Counted from the first letter of the stretch, positions 10,171 through 19,012 are shown. The stretch is DNA of 64,000 nt from Sphingobacterium lactis (GCF_011046555.1 NZ_CP049246.1:2294001-2358000); one strand, 5' to 3'. Made by a program: numbers and translations. The notes: generated from the sequence alone by a model not told the origin.

Positions 10171-10866
10171 TTAGTTGTAATTTACGGTAGAAATCGTCAG
10201 TGGGAAATCGTTATTTCCTTTTGTGCCGAACAGGACGAAATTGTAATGTTTTCCAGCTTCGAAATTCACTGATTCCGTTTTGGCAAGTGTATTTCCAGCC
10301 TCATCAACTGCTGTAACCTCAAACTTACCTGAGTTGCCAGCGGTGAATACCTGCGATTTAGAAAGGGTAGCAGGCGTCTCCATATTGCGGTTTTTGAAAG
10401 CTTCAATATCGAGGTCACCAACTTTCAAGGTCACTTTGCCTGTATTGGCGCCCAAATGGATAAATCGGTATGCTGATTTGGTGCCTAAATTCTCAACTGC
10501 CTCATCCACGACGCGAACAAAGGCAGGCTTGGCTGCTGTGCCAAAGACATAGCCACTGTAGTTTACACTGTCCTTAAAGGTTAACGTGGTGTCGATCATG
10601 GCTGTTGAAGGTGCCGTCCGATCGAAGATTTCAATTTTCTTATTGCCAGGAATGGCATAGAAAAATGTTCCTCCGCGATAGGCGCCATTGGATTGGCTTA
10701 CTCCACTGCCATTGATCCGCAAATGTATTCCGGTTTCTTTAGGGTAGTAATTGAAAATACCGACAATGGGTAAGTTGGATTGTGGTGTTGCGTCTCCATC
10801 TTTCAAGCAACTGCTTAAGGTAAAGATGCTGGCGATTATCAAAAGTAATAGATGCTGTTTTTTCAT
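10171..10866 (-). CDS. DUF4397 domain lipoprotein
   Basis: 231 aa from the ATG at 10866, chosen because it gives a type II signal peptide (MKKQHLLLLIIASIFTLSSC) with lipobox LSSC and acylated Cys at residue 20. The mature part is beta-rich. It has the DUF4397 pattern of an Ig-like strand set with AYRFIHLGANTGKVTLKVGD in the second half, a feature of cell-envelope proteins in Bacteroidetes. It is probably anchored in the outer membrane; the ligand is unknown. Its own terminator lies downstream, so it is a single-gene unit. Confidence 0.85.
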   Translation of the reverse strand: MKKQHLLLLIIASIFTLSSCLKDGDATPQSNLPIVGIFNYYPKETGIHLRINGSGVSQSNGAYRGGTFFYAIPGNKKIEIFDRTAPSTAMIDTTLTFKDSVNYSGYVFGTAAKPAFVRVVDEAVENLGTKSAYRFIHLGANTGKVTLKVGDLDIEAFKNRNMETPATLSKSQVFTAGNSGKFEVTAVDEAGNTLAKTESVNFEAGKHYNFVLFGTKGNNDFPLTISTVNYN

Positions 10867-10963
10867 GTTGTTCAGTAAAATCAATGTTGTAATTTGTTTC
10901 GATGAACGTTCAATCAAAAAGACGGCATTCGCAACAGTTATGCTACACCTGGCATGAAAAAAA

Positions 10964-11533
10964 TTAAAATGCTTTCCTTTTGGGATTTTTTAGCTGCGGT
11001 CTTATTTGGGTTAAAAAGCGTTCCAGACCCATTTTTTGGATGGTTAGCACCTCCTGTTCAAAAATGGGAATCAGTTGCATAATATGGATGGGAGACGCCT
11101 TTTTGCCATCCCGAACCTGTGTTTCTGCTGATTCTTCAATCGCTGGTACAACAACGAAGGCATTCAGTCCAGAATCTGAACTGATCTGTTGGCCGATGCG
11201 AATGATTTCCCCCTGCAGAAAGGGGCAATCTCCCCGCAAATTGTTGGCCAGATAGCCTACTATATGCGCCCAAGCCATATCTGTTGCATCCATTTCCAGA
11301 AATAGTTCGATCCTGTTATGCTGATCCGGATGGGGTGCAAAAGAAACACCGTACGAGTAGGTGCGCATCCCGTGGGATGCTGTTTGCGGAAAGGTAAGGG
11401 TATAGACAAAAGGCATTTTCTTCTTTACGCTCTTTTCCCGAAATACCTGTCCCTTTTCACCATAACTCGATTCTAGGGAATCACGAAAATGTTCCAATGG
11501 GGATTTCAAAAAATCGGGCTTGCTGAGCTTCAT
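10964..11533 (-). CDS. Suppressor-of-fused (SUFU)-like domain protein
   Basis: 189 aa, no signal peptide. The beta-strand-rich N half (TYSYGVSFAPHP, NRIELFLEMD) is followed by a helical segment (AWAHIVGYLANNL) and a C-terminal LIPIFEQEVLTIQKMGLERFL. This resembles the conserved end of bacterial SUFU domain proteins, where I/LPI.EEE..I...G...L is typical. Bacterial SUFU proteins are often immunity proteins of polymorphic toxins; no toxin is visible here, so the role stays open. Divergent from htpG, with 147 bp between the two starts. Confidence 0.6.
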   Translation of the reverse strand: MKLSKPDFLKSPLEHFRDSLESSYGEKGQVFREKSVKKKMPFVYTLTFPQTASHGMRTYSYGVSFAPHPDQHNRIELFLEMDATDMAWAHIVGYLANNLRGDCPFLQGEIIRIGQQISSDSGLNAFVVVPAIEESAETQVRDGKKASPIHIMQLIPIFEQEVLTIQKMGLERFLTQIRPQLKNPKRKAF

Positions 11534-11680
11534 CTATACTTTTGACCTGTTTTATGCCGCCTAATATAGCCATTTATGTAAAATTTACAGGGGAAACTGT
11601 CAAAATGACTTAAAAACAACATATGGAATATTCCTTGATGTTTACGTTATCAAATTCAGAAAAATATAATTTAAAGACAT

Positions 11681-13570
11681 ATGCAAGAAGAGAAAGGTAC
11701 GATTTCCATCCATACCGAGAATATATTCCCGGTCATTAAAAAGTTCTTATACTCGGATAACGAAATATTTTTGAGAGAATTGGTGTCCAACGCTGTGGAT
11801 GCCTCTCAGAAAATCAAGCGACTCTCCGCCTTGGGGCAGTACAACGGGCAGGTTGGTGATCTAACGGTCGATGTCAAATTGGATGAAACGGCAAAGACCA
11901 TCACCATTTCCGATAATGGAATCGGGATGACCGCAGAGGAGATCAAGAAATATATCAACCAGATTGCATTCTCCGGCGCAACGGAGTTTATGGAGAAATT
12001 CAAGGAAGCCAACGATGCCAATGAAATCATCGGTCGTTTCGGATTGGGTTTCTATTCCGCATTTATGGTGGCAGACCGTGTTGAAATTGATTCCCTGTCG
12101 TACCAAGAAGGTGCTGAACCTGCACATTGGACCTGTGATGGTAGTACATCCTATGAAATTTCTACCGGTACCCGCAGCACGCGTGGAACGGATGTGATCC
12201 TTCATATCAATGAGGAATCGCAGGAATTCCTGAACAAACAGCGCTTGCAACAAATATTGGACAAGTACTGTAAATTCTTGCCGGTACCAATCCGCTTTGG
12301 TACGAAATCAAAAACCGAGGAGGATGGACAGGATGCTGATGGAAAACCGCACTATAAAAAGGTGGAAGTTGATAACATCATCAACAATACCCAACCGGCG
12401 TGGACAAAATCACCGGCAGACCTTACAGACCAGGATTACCTGGAGTTTTACCATGAACTGTATCCACACTCCATGGACGAGCCTTTATTCTGGATCCACC
12501 TGAATGTAGATTATCCGTTTAATCTGACCGGTATTCTCTACTTTCCGAAGATCAAGAACGAGATGGAAATCCAACGGAATAAAATCCAACTGTATTCTCG
12601 CCAGGTGTTCATCACGGATGAAGTTAAGGACATCGTTCCAGAATTCTTGATGTTATTGCAAGGGGTAATCGATTCGCCGGATATTCCGTTGAACGTATCC
12701 CGTTCGTTCCTGCAGGCTGATAGCAATGTGAAGAAAATAAACAACTACATCACCAAAAAGGTGGCTGATAAGTTGAATGAAATCTTTAAATCCGATCGCA
12801 AGGGTTTTGAGGAAAAATGGAAGGATATCAATCTGTTCATTAAATACGGCATGCTCAGCGATGAGAAATTCGCGGAGAAGGCCAATGATTTCTGTCTTTT
12901 GCAGAATGTCGATAATGCCTACTTCACCTTTAAGGAATACTACGAAAAGGTGAAAGATATCCAAGTGGATAAAGATGGAAATATCATCTATTTGTATACT
13001 CAGGATAAAGCACAGCAGGATAGCTTTATTGCGGCGGCAAAGGCGAAAGGATATGATGTGCTGGATTTTGAAGGACCATTGGATACCCACTTTGCGGGTT
13101 ATGTAGAGCAAAAGGGTGGTGAAAAAATTCAGATGAAGCGTGTGGATTCCGATGTAATCGACAAATTGATCGCAAAAGATGAGCAGATTGAATTGGCACT
13201 TTCCGAAGAGGAAACCAAAAAAGCAACCGATATTTTCGAAAAAGCCATTTCACGTGCGGACATGAAAGTAGAGGTGGATGCACTTCCTGAAAATGATCTG
13301 CCAGTTTCCATAACCATGGATGAATTTATGCGACGCATGAAGGATATGGCAAAAACGGGAGGAGGCATGGGATTCTATGGTACATTGCCGGATAACTACA
13401 AAGTAACCGTAAATGGAAACCACCCATTGGTAAAACGCATCTTAACTTCCGATGAGGCTGAGGCAAGCCAATTGGCTAAACAGGCCTTTGATTTGGCATT
13501 ATTATCACGTGGATTGTTGACAGGTCCTGAATTAACAGCATTTGTAAAAAGAAGCGTGGAGCTGATCTAG
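11681..13570 (+). CDS. htpG: Molecular chaperone HtpG (Hsp90)
   Basis: 629 aa, the usual length for bacterial Hsp90. The N-terminal GHKL ATPase shows the motifs FLRELVSNAVDAS, ISDNGIGM and GRFGLGFYSAFMVAD. The middle domain has the LYFP and catalytic-loop region (QLYSRQVFITDE, VDSPDIPLNVSR-like). The C-terminal dimerisation domain is present and ends without the eukaryotic MEEVD. It is a cytosolic chaperone for stress-denatured clients. Monocistronic, with a terminator directly behind. Confidence 0.98.
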   Translation: MQEEKGTISIHTENIFPVIKKFLYSDNEIFLRELVSNAVDASQKIKRLSALGQYNGQVGDLTVDVKLDETAKTITISDNGIGMTAEEIKKYINQIAFSGATEFMEKFKEANDANEIIGRFGLGFYSAFMVADRVEIDSLSYQEGAEPAHWTCDGSTSYEISTGTRSTRGTDVILHINEESQEFLNKQRLQQILDKYCKFLPVPIRFGTKSKTEEDGQDADGKPHYKKVEVDNIINNTQPAWTKSPADLTDQDYLEFYHELYPHSMDEPLFWIHLNVDYPFNLTGILYFPKIKNEMEIQRNKIQLYSRQVFITDEVKDIVPEFLMLLQGVIDSPDIPLNVSRSFLQADSNVKKINNYITKKVADKLNEIFKSDRKGFEEKWKDINLFIKYGMLSDEKFAEKANDFCLLQNVDNAYFTFKEYYEKVKDIQVDKDGNIIYLYTQDKAQQDSFIAAAKAKGYDVLDFEGPLDTHFAGYVEQKGGEKIQMKRVDSDVIDKLIAKDEQIELALSEEETKKATDIFEKAISRADMKVEVDALPENDLPVSITMDEFMRRMKDMAKTGGGMGFYGTLPDNYKVTVNGNHPLVKRILTSDEAEASQLAKQAFDLALLSRGLLTGPELTAFVKRSVELI

Positions 13571-13596
13571 AAAATTATAAAATAAGTAAAATGCAG

Positions 13597-13637
13597 AAAA
13601 TGGAGTTGGCAGAAATGTCACTCCATTTTTTGTTTTT
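13597..13637 (+). terminator. Terminator of htpG
   Basis: AAAATGGAGT pairs with ACTCCATTTT across a 13-nt loop and runs into TTTTTTGTTTTT. Confidence 0.85.
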
Positions 13638-14341
13638 ATTCAGTTTTTCCTGCCGCAAAGAGCAACGCTGATAACGACTTGTAGTTCATCTGCTACAAGT
13701 TTGGGATTTTATGTTATCACGTAATTTTTCTCAAAAATGCGTTTCCTCCAATAAAAAACACCAAAATATGACCACCGTCATTTCTGCTTGAAAGTGAAAA
13801 TTTTTGGATGAAGCGAAAAAAAATCACCTCTTGTAATTTTTACCGATTTTTTAATACTTCAAAAAATAAAAATTTCTTACATGGAAAATTATTGAAAAGT
13901 ATTGTACCTAAAAGCGGGTATTCCTGTTTATTGATTGTAAATAATTTTTTAATGATTTAAAATATTACACTAATAGATAGGGGTGAATTTGGTTATTTAC
14001 GCATGTAGGTGTTCAACTACATTTTAAAGCAAGTTAGATTTTGGAATTTAAATATGAAATATCTTTGTAATCGAAATCACGTATAATTTAATCAAGAATC
14101 GGAAAGTGAATACGAATATTGATTAAGTGATTTAAAATTAGCGTGTCAAATTGAAAGTTTATGGCTTCATTGTTAATTGTGGCGAACCTTTCTTTAAGAA
14201 ATATTGTTATAGCTAATAATAAATTAAAAAATAGTGATTTTTTAAGAGATTCTCAGGCATTAACCTGCGATTCAATTAAAAACTGAAGCATCTAGGGGTA
14301 TTTGTTTCAGTATGTATAAGATAATAGTTAGCGAATTTCAA
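13638..14341. other. AT-rich intergenic region, promoter side of the fimbrillin-like locus
   Basis: About 700 bp without a convincing gene. Visible are an 8-bp stem-loop (ACTTGTAG/CTACAAGT, 13677-13700) just after the htpG terminator, and a -7-like TATCTTTG at 14060-14067 with TTTG at 14040-14043. That spacing, 16 bp, is shorter than the usual 19-21. A long 5' leader of about 270 nt before the next start would follow if this promoter is real. Confidence 0.4.
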
Positions 14342-14521
14342 ATGAACACACAAAAGAAGAAGGACTATTCTTCTCCACGCATTGAGTTGATCAATGTGGA
14401 ATTGGAGCAGGGGATAGCGAGTGGCTCCACTTATTTTCAGCCCGGAGGGCCTGGAAGTCCGAACACACCAGAAGTCGAGGATTGGAAACAGGATAGTGAA
14501 TCCAAAGATTTTTGGTTGTAA
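14342..14521 (+). CDS. Small conserved peptide gene preceding the fimbrillin-like lipoprotein
   Basis: 59 aa from the ATG at 14342 (MNTQKKKDYSSPRIELINVE), better than the upstream in-frame ATG. No signal peptide and no membrane helix. The pattern of basic N terminus, PRIEL..VELEQGIASGS, Gly/Pro/Ser-rich stretch, then acidic Trp-containing tail (EDWKQDSESKDFWL) is one I associate with short ORFs found just upstream of fimbrillin or adhesin genes in Bacteroidetes. Function unknown. The gene ends 50 bp before the lipoprotein start, so the two are probably cotranscribed. Confidence 0.65.
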   Translation: MNTQKKKDYSSPRIELINVELEQGIASGSTYFQPGGPGSPNTPEVEDWKQDSESKDFWL

Positions 14522-14571
14522 TGCAATCACATTTATTAACAGAGGTACTTTATTTACACGAACACATTATT

Positions 14572-16911
14572 ATGAAAAGGTTTATATCATCATATAAATT
14601 ACTTTTTACATCCGGAGTCCTTATGGTCTTATTTTCCATGCAGATCACTTCCTGTAAAAAAATTGAGGAGGGGAATGTCGGCATGGAGGGCGATGGCTCA
14701 ACGCTTATCTTTAGAATGACAGGAGTGACAGATCTTGTTGAAGAAACGAATGAAACATCAAGTTCAAATCAAGGGGAAGAGAAAAAGGCATCTACAAAGA
14801 AAAGTGTTAAGCGGACCACAGAAGCAGCGGGTACGCGAGATATTGTTAATTTGCCAGGTTTTGGTGAAGTGGCCAAGATGACTTTTGAATCCACGTACGG
14901 TGATACTGAGATGGAAGTGAAGGAGGCCGCTGGCATCAACAATGCGAAACTAGCGCAACAGCGTGGTATCAATACGTCCACGGCATCGGGAACAAGAAAT
15001 TCCACCAGTGGCTCTGGAGCGAAATATGCAGCCAGCAAACCCATGAAAACAGGGAATAAGTACCGCTTGCTCATTATGGATACCAAGAACAATATTCTCG
15101 CGCAAGCAGTGGGAACCTCAGGAACCGACCTGAAAATCCCTGTCGAAGGAAATAAAACCTACACCTACGTGATCTATTCGTTCAATGACGGTACTGATCC
15201 CGGCGCTTACAATTCAACTTTTACGATTGGCCATAACGGTAAGGATTTTATTTACAAAAGAGGTACCGTTGCTATTGGAACCGGTAGCCCGGAGAAACCG
15301 TATACCCATATTGAACCGATTGTCATGAACCATATGCTCGCGCGTATTGCGGTTAAATTCGATGCGTCCACCTATCCCGGTGCTACGTCGATCTCTACAT
15401 TGCAAGCACGGTTTACGCCTGAAACGATGTTTCACCAAGCGAACTTTGACTTGAAGGCAGGAACCATAGGCACTCTTACTGAGCACGGGCCAGGTGTAGA
15501 TCAAACAGCATTTATTGATTTCGTGAATGAGCCTACTACGGCGATGCCGGCAGGCGATCCGAAAATTAAGGTGGCACATTTCTACACCGCTAAGTTTCAA
15601 CCGATCACTTCCTTGAAGTTGAACTTATATAATCTGGTGGTTGCAACATCTTCAGGTAACAAAACCTATAGTTCTACCACGGGTTTTCAATTCAATTTTA
15701 CGACTATTTCACCCCTTGCGGGCAAGAGTACAAATGCGGTCATCAACTTGAATCCATCCGCACCTTCGGTAACCGGACTGACTTGTGCAAACGCGGTATT
15801 TACACCGACAACAATGACGCAGGGAACACCAGTGACCGCTGGGACGACCATGACCGTGCCTTATACAGGTGGTAATGGCTCAAGCTATAATGCACAGACC
15901 ATAACGGCGAACGGATTGACCTTTACCTTGGCAGCGGGACGACTGAATGTCGGATCTGGCAATCTGGTCTATACTGTTACCGGTACGCCAACGGCAGGTG
16001 GAAACATGAATGTCGCCATTACTTTTGGAGGCAGAACTTGTACCGTGGTGAAAGCTGTTACACCAAAAGCTGCTATCGTTACAGTCATTACTTCAAATTG
16101 TGTTAATATCTATTACGAGAATAAAGGTACGCACCTGATGATGAAAGTAGCTCCAAACGGCCAAACGGTGACCTATCCAGTCAATGTGACGGGTACCGGT
16201 CAATACACGGCGACTATGACCGTAGAAGGGTTGACTTTCTCGGGGACCAAGGAATTTACCACAACAGGAACGAATACGATGGTGTTGACAGCTTCAGGAT
16301 CGCCAAATCGGGCAGGAACTTATGCGTTTACCATTCCGACAACAACGCAGGTACTCAAAGTACCTGTGGGAAACAGAACGATTGATGTTACAAAGACAGA
16401 TGGTGCCTATGCAAATACATCAACAACCGGATTTAAAACACAGACGGGTCTTGCCAACAATGGGTTTGTATCCTTGGATGCAAAAGTAGGATTTAGATCG
16501 GATACATTCTTCCCGATGCTCCGCATCATAATCGGATCGCAGCGTGCCAAATTCTCCTCGTATGGGGACGCCAGCGGCTCAATGACCAACTATAAACTGG
16601 GCAACATGTCCAGGATGTTCGGTCCATTTGGAGCAGGGAATTATTTCGGCTATAAAGATAACCAGGCACAAGATCTGGATGACAGTAATGGCCATTATAG
16701 AGCCGAATATAGCGTTTTTGATAATACCATGATCAGTGATGGTATGTACATTGCGGGTACAGCATTGGCAAATCCATATGTCGTATCGTACTTAAATCAT
16801 GACAATCTGGATTTCGCAATCTTCGCGTTATGGAATGCACCTTCCACAACGACGTATAGAACGGTGTTGAGAACTACACCATTCGATGCAAAAACTACGG
16901 CATGTCAATAA
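14572..16911 (+). CDS. Fimbrillin-like surface lipoprotein with Ig-like repeats
   Basis: 779 aa from the ATG at 14572, which opens a lipoprotein signal (MKRFISSYKLLFTSGVLMVL..ITSC). The N-terminal 400 residues have the fimbrillin-family pattern (LIFRMTGV, YRLLIMDTKNNILA, a Thr/Ser-rich linker, YTYVIYSFND, HMLARIAVKFD). Then follow two or more Ig-like repeats (PYTGGNGSSYNAQTITANG, and a related copy in the next 90 residues). The C-terminal about 150 residues look like a fibrobacter-type paralogous domain (GFVSLDAKVGFRSDTFFP to HYRAEYSVFDN). Probably a surface fibre subunit or adhesin exported as a lipoprotein. Terminator at 16968. Confidence 0.75.
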   Translation: MKRFISSYKLLFTSGVLMVLFSMQITSCKKIEEGNVGMEGDGSTLIFRMTGVTDLVEETNETSSSNQGEEKKASTKKSVKRTTEAAGTRDIVNLPGFGEVAKMTFESTYGDTEMEVKEAAGINNAKLAQQRGINTSTASGTRNSTSGSGAKYAASKPMKTGNKYRLLIMDTKNNILAQAVGTSGTDLKIPVEGNKTYTYVIYSFNDGTDPGAYNSTFTIGHNGKDFIYKRGTVAIGTGSPEKPYTHIEPIVMNHMLARIAVKFDASTYPGATSISTLQARFTPETMFHQANFDLKAGTIGTLTEHGPGVDQTAFIDFVNEPTTAMPAGDPKIKVAHFYTAKFQPITSLKLNLYNLVVATSSGNKTYSSTTGFQFNFTTISPLAGKSTNAVINLNPSAPSVTGLTCANAVFTPTTMTQGTPVTAGTTMTVPYTGGNGSSYNAQTITANGLTFTLAAGRLNVGSGNLVYTVTGTPTAGGNMNVAITFGGRTCTVVKAVTPKAAIVTVITSNCVNIYYENKGTHLMMKVAPNGQTVTYPVNVTGTGQYTATMTVEGLTFSGTKEFTTTGTNTMVLTASGSPNRAGTYAFTIPTTTQVLKVPVGNRTIDVTKTDGAYANTSTTGFKTQTGLANNGFVSLDAKVGFRSDTFFPMLRIIIGSQRAKFSSYGDASGSMTNYKLGNMSRMFGPFGAGNYFGYKDNQAQDLDDSNGHYRAEYSVFDNTMISDGMYIAGTALANPYVVSYLNHDNLDFAIFALWNAPSTTTYRTVLRTTPFDAKTTACQ

Positions 16912-16967
16912 AAGAATAATTAATAGTAAGTGCATATAGGGAGCTGGGTCCTCTGGCTTCTATAATC

Positions 16968-17010
16968 AAAGGTTCCTGTTCATCCCCGTTCAGGAACCTT
17001 TTCTTATTTT
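16968..17010 (+). terminator. Terminator of the fimbrillin-like operon
   Basis: AAAGGTTCCTG pairs with CAGGAACCTTT across 12 nt and continues into TTCTTATTTT. Confidence 0.85.
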
Positions 17011-17036
17011 AGCGGTATAGGAAATCTTTAAAATAA

Positions 17037-17567
17037 ATGGACATACAAATGCGCACGGAAGAACCCCAGGATTTTCCTGAAATTAGGAAGTTGTTAATTG
17101 AAGCTTTTGCAGATGAAATACATAGCGACCATAGCGAACAGGATTTGGTGGAGCGCCTGCGGGCATCGCAAGGCTATGTACCGGAGTTGGCCTTGGTGGC
17201 GCTTATCGATGCGGAACTGGTCGGTTATATTCTGCTGACAAAAATCGAAATTCAAGGGGTAGATGCAGTACACGAGGCACAGGCGATGGCGCCTGTTGCC
17301 GTACGTCCGAAGTTTCAGAACCTTGGAATAGGAGGGCGGTTAATCGAGGAAGCACACCGAAGGGCAAAAACATTGGGATTTCAAGCGATTGTCCTATTAG
17401 GTCATGCCCAATATTACCCGCGGTTTGGTTATCGGCAGGCCAGCGCGTATGGCATCAGGCTACCTTTTGATGTGCCGGACGAAAATGCAATGGTCAAAGA
17501 GCTGGTGCCGGGCGCACTTCATGGCATAGCGGGGGAAGTAATCTACCCGAAGGAGTTTTTTGGGTGA
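17037..17567 (+). CDS. GNAT family N-acetyltransferase (YhbS-like)
   Basis: 176 aa. The acetyl-CoA-binding motif A is visible as VRPKFQNLGIGGRLIEEAHRRA (Q/RxxGxG/A loop at about residues 97-102). It is followed by the family strand-helix LVLLGHAQYYPRFGY (here IVLLGHAQYYPRFGY), typical of YhbS-type predicted acetyltransferases. It transfers acetyl from acetyl-CoA to an unknown amine. Single gene between the fimbrillin terminator and tRNA-His. Confidence 0.9.
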   Translation: MDIQMRTEEPQDFPEIRKLLIEAFADEIHSDHSEQDLVERLRASQGYVPELALVALIDAELVGYILLTKIEIQGVDAVHEAQAMAPVAVRPKFQNLGIGGRLIEEAHRRAKTLGFQAIVLLGHAQYYPRFGYRQASAYGIRLPFDVPDENAMVKELVPGALHGIAGEVIYPKEFFG

Positions 17568-17699
17568 TTTGAGAATGGTTTCCATGGCCTGGAATGGGCG
17601 ATTTTGGCAACATATTTTTCAGCTTTGGCAGTAGATAAAAAAATATCTAATTAGAAATGAGCTTTTTCGGTGTATTTTGTACGAAATCAAGCGATATAA

Positions 17700-17731
17700 T
17701 TTGGAGAATATGAAGAATAGGCTTACTTTTG
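17700..17731 (+). promoter_or_regulatory. Bacteroidetes-type promoter of tRNA-His
   Basis: TTTG at 17700-17703, exactly 20 bp, then TACTTTTG at 17724-17731, matching the TTTG-N19/20-TAnnTTTG consensus of the Bacteroidetes primary sigma factor. The tRNA begins 15 bases further on. Confidence 0.7.
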
Positions 17732-17745
17732 TATCACGAAAACAC

Positions 17746-17820
17746 GGTAGGTATAGCTCAGTTGGTTAGAGCACTAGATTGTGGTTCTAGGGGTCGTGGG
17801 TTCGAGCCCCATTACTTACC
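17746..17820 (+). tRNA. tRNA-His (anticodon GTG)
   Basis: A complete cloverleaf can be drawn. Acceptor GTAGGTA pairs with TACTTAC; D-arm GCTC/GAGC; anticodon arm CTAGA-TTGTGGT-TCTAG; 5-nt variable loop; T-arm GTGGG-TTCGAGC-CCCAT. The extra G at position -1 (17746) opposite C73 (17820) is the identity signature of tRNA-His. CCA is not encoded. Confidence 0.97.
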
Positions 17821-17822
17821 CG

Positions 17823-17852
17823 AAAAGCTTCTCTGAAAAGAGGAGCTTTTTT
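17823..17852 (+). terminator. Terminator of tRNA-His
   Basis: AAAAGCTTCTCT pairs with AGAGGAGCTTTT (one G-T pair) across a short loop, ending in T6. Confidence 0.85.
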
Positions 17853-18030
17853 CGTTTGTGGGGATTTTTGGAGAGTTAGATTGCTGGAGTGCAATTTGGT
17901 GTGCTGGCGCATGTTTTGAGGCACAAGAGATCCACCACACTTGGCCTTCCGCACAACTCTTGCGCCAGCGTTATTCATTGATTATAAAGGTTTGACTAGT
18001 GCAGACATGAGCCTGGTTTGGCAACTTTGC

Positions 18031-18186
18031 AACCCCGGAGGGGTGTCACTATTTTAGCAACACGCCTACAATCCGCCAAGCCCCAACGCCCACATTTTTG
18101 GTTTGCTAAAGCAAACCAAAAATGTGGGCGTTGGGGCAATTTAATCTTGGGTGGCTTGCTAAAATAGTTACACCCCTAGCGGGGTT
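18031..18186. repeat. Nested palindromic (MITE-like / cruciform) element, copy 1
   Basis: The core is a perfect 28-bp inverted repeat (18080-18107 and 18110-18137) with a 2-nt loop. It is enclosed by about 30-bp imperfect outer arms, AACCCCGGAGGGGTGT.. at 18031-18060 and its near-complement ending ..GCGGGGTT at 18156-18186. No ORF is inside. Confidence 0.9.
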
Positions 18187-18290
18187 ACGTGGGTATTAGA
18201 CAGCTGAATTGCAATTTGGTGTGCTAACGCATTTTGAGGCACAAGAGATCCACCGCATTTGACCATCCGCACAACTCTTGCGCCAGCACG

Positions 18291-18509
18291 CATTCCGGGA
18301 ATATGCCATAGGCACAAGTGATCCACCGCACTTGGCCATCCGCACAACTCTTGCGCCAGCACGCATTCCGGGAATATGCCATAGGCACAAGTGATCCACC
18401 GCACTTGGCCCTTCGCACAACTCTTGCGCCAGCACGCATTCCGGGAATATGCCATAGGCACAAGTGATCCACCGCACTTGGCCCTTCGCACAACTCTTGC
18501 GCCAGCGTT
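18291..18509. repeat. 73-bp tandem repeat, three copies
   Basis: Units start with CATTCCGGGAATATGCC at 18291, 18364 and 18437, giving a strict 73-bp period and near-identical copies; a partial unit precedes them. Units are contiguous with no unique spacers. The array lies inside the second hairpin block. Confidence 0.92.
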
Positions 18510-18567
18510 ATTCATTGATTATAAAGGTTCGATAGGTGTAGGCATGTGCAAGGTTTGGCAACTTTGC

Positions 18568-18723
18568 AACCCCGGAGGGGTGTCACTATTTTAGCAACAC
18601 GCCTACAATCCGCCAAGCCCCAACGCCCACATTTTTGGTTTGCTTTAGCAAACCAAAAATGTGGGCGTTGGGGCGATTTATTCTTGGGTGACTTGCTAAA
18701 ATAGTTACACCCCTAGCGGGGTT
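18568..18723. repeat. Nested palindromic element, copy 2
   Basis: Nearly identical to the element at 18031-18186: the same 28-bp perfect inner arms (18617-18644 and 18647-18674) and the same outer arms. The loop dinucleotide changes from AA to TT, and a few outer bases differ. Confidence 0.9.
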
Positions 18724-18845
18724 ACGTGGGTATTAGACTGCTGAATCGCAATTTGGAGTGCTAACGCATTTTGAGGCACAAGAGATCCACCGCACCTGGC
18801 CCTCCGCACAACTCTTGCGCCAGCGTTATTTGTTGATTATAAATG

Positions 18846-18900
18846 GTTTGAGGTTTGGGAAACAGGCGCGCAGAGCGCGCCTGTTTCCCAAACCTCAAAC
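18846..18900. repeat. Perfect 26-bp palindrome with AGA loop
   Basis: Left arm 18846-18871 and right arm 18875-18900 are exact complements; the apex is GC-rich (GGCGCGC-AGA-GCGCGCC). There is no T-run on either side. Confidence 0.92.
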
Positions 18901-19012
18901 CCAATACGTCTAAAAATTAAACTAATTATTATTTATTTATCATATAAATTATTATAATTTAATATTCATACATCTATATTAGCTCCGTATTATAAAATAA
19001 ACTGTTATTTCC

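Larger units (their letters stand above)
17885..18845. repeat. Composite repeat region downstream of tRNA-His (three copies of a hairpin block)
   Basis: A block reading from GCAATTTGG through GGCACAAGAGATCCACCGC and GCACAACTCTTGCGCCAGCG to TTGATTATAAA occurs at about 17890-17989, 18210-18525 (expanded by tandem copies) and 18748-18842. Its middle part is itself an imperfect hairpin (GGCACAAGAG against CTCTTGCGCC). Between successive blocks lies a nested palindromic element. Open frames on the minus strand here are translations of the repeats and not genes. Confidence 0.85.

Noticed and set aside
14161..14286. 41-codon plus-strand ORF in the fimbrillin leader region
   Set aside because: Low complexity, no conserved pattern, in AT-rich DNA.
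18291..18509. Tandem array considered as a CRISPR
   Set aside because: Units of 73 bp are contiguous without unique spacers, and no cas genes are present.
17787..18515. Several minus-strand ORFs with repeating ARVV..KCGGSLVP-like residues
   Set aside because: They are translations of the tandem and hairpin repeats; each reading frame gives the same pattern, and no start signal or domain is present.
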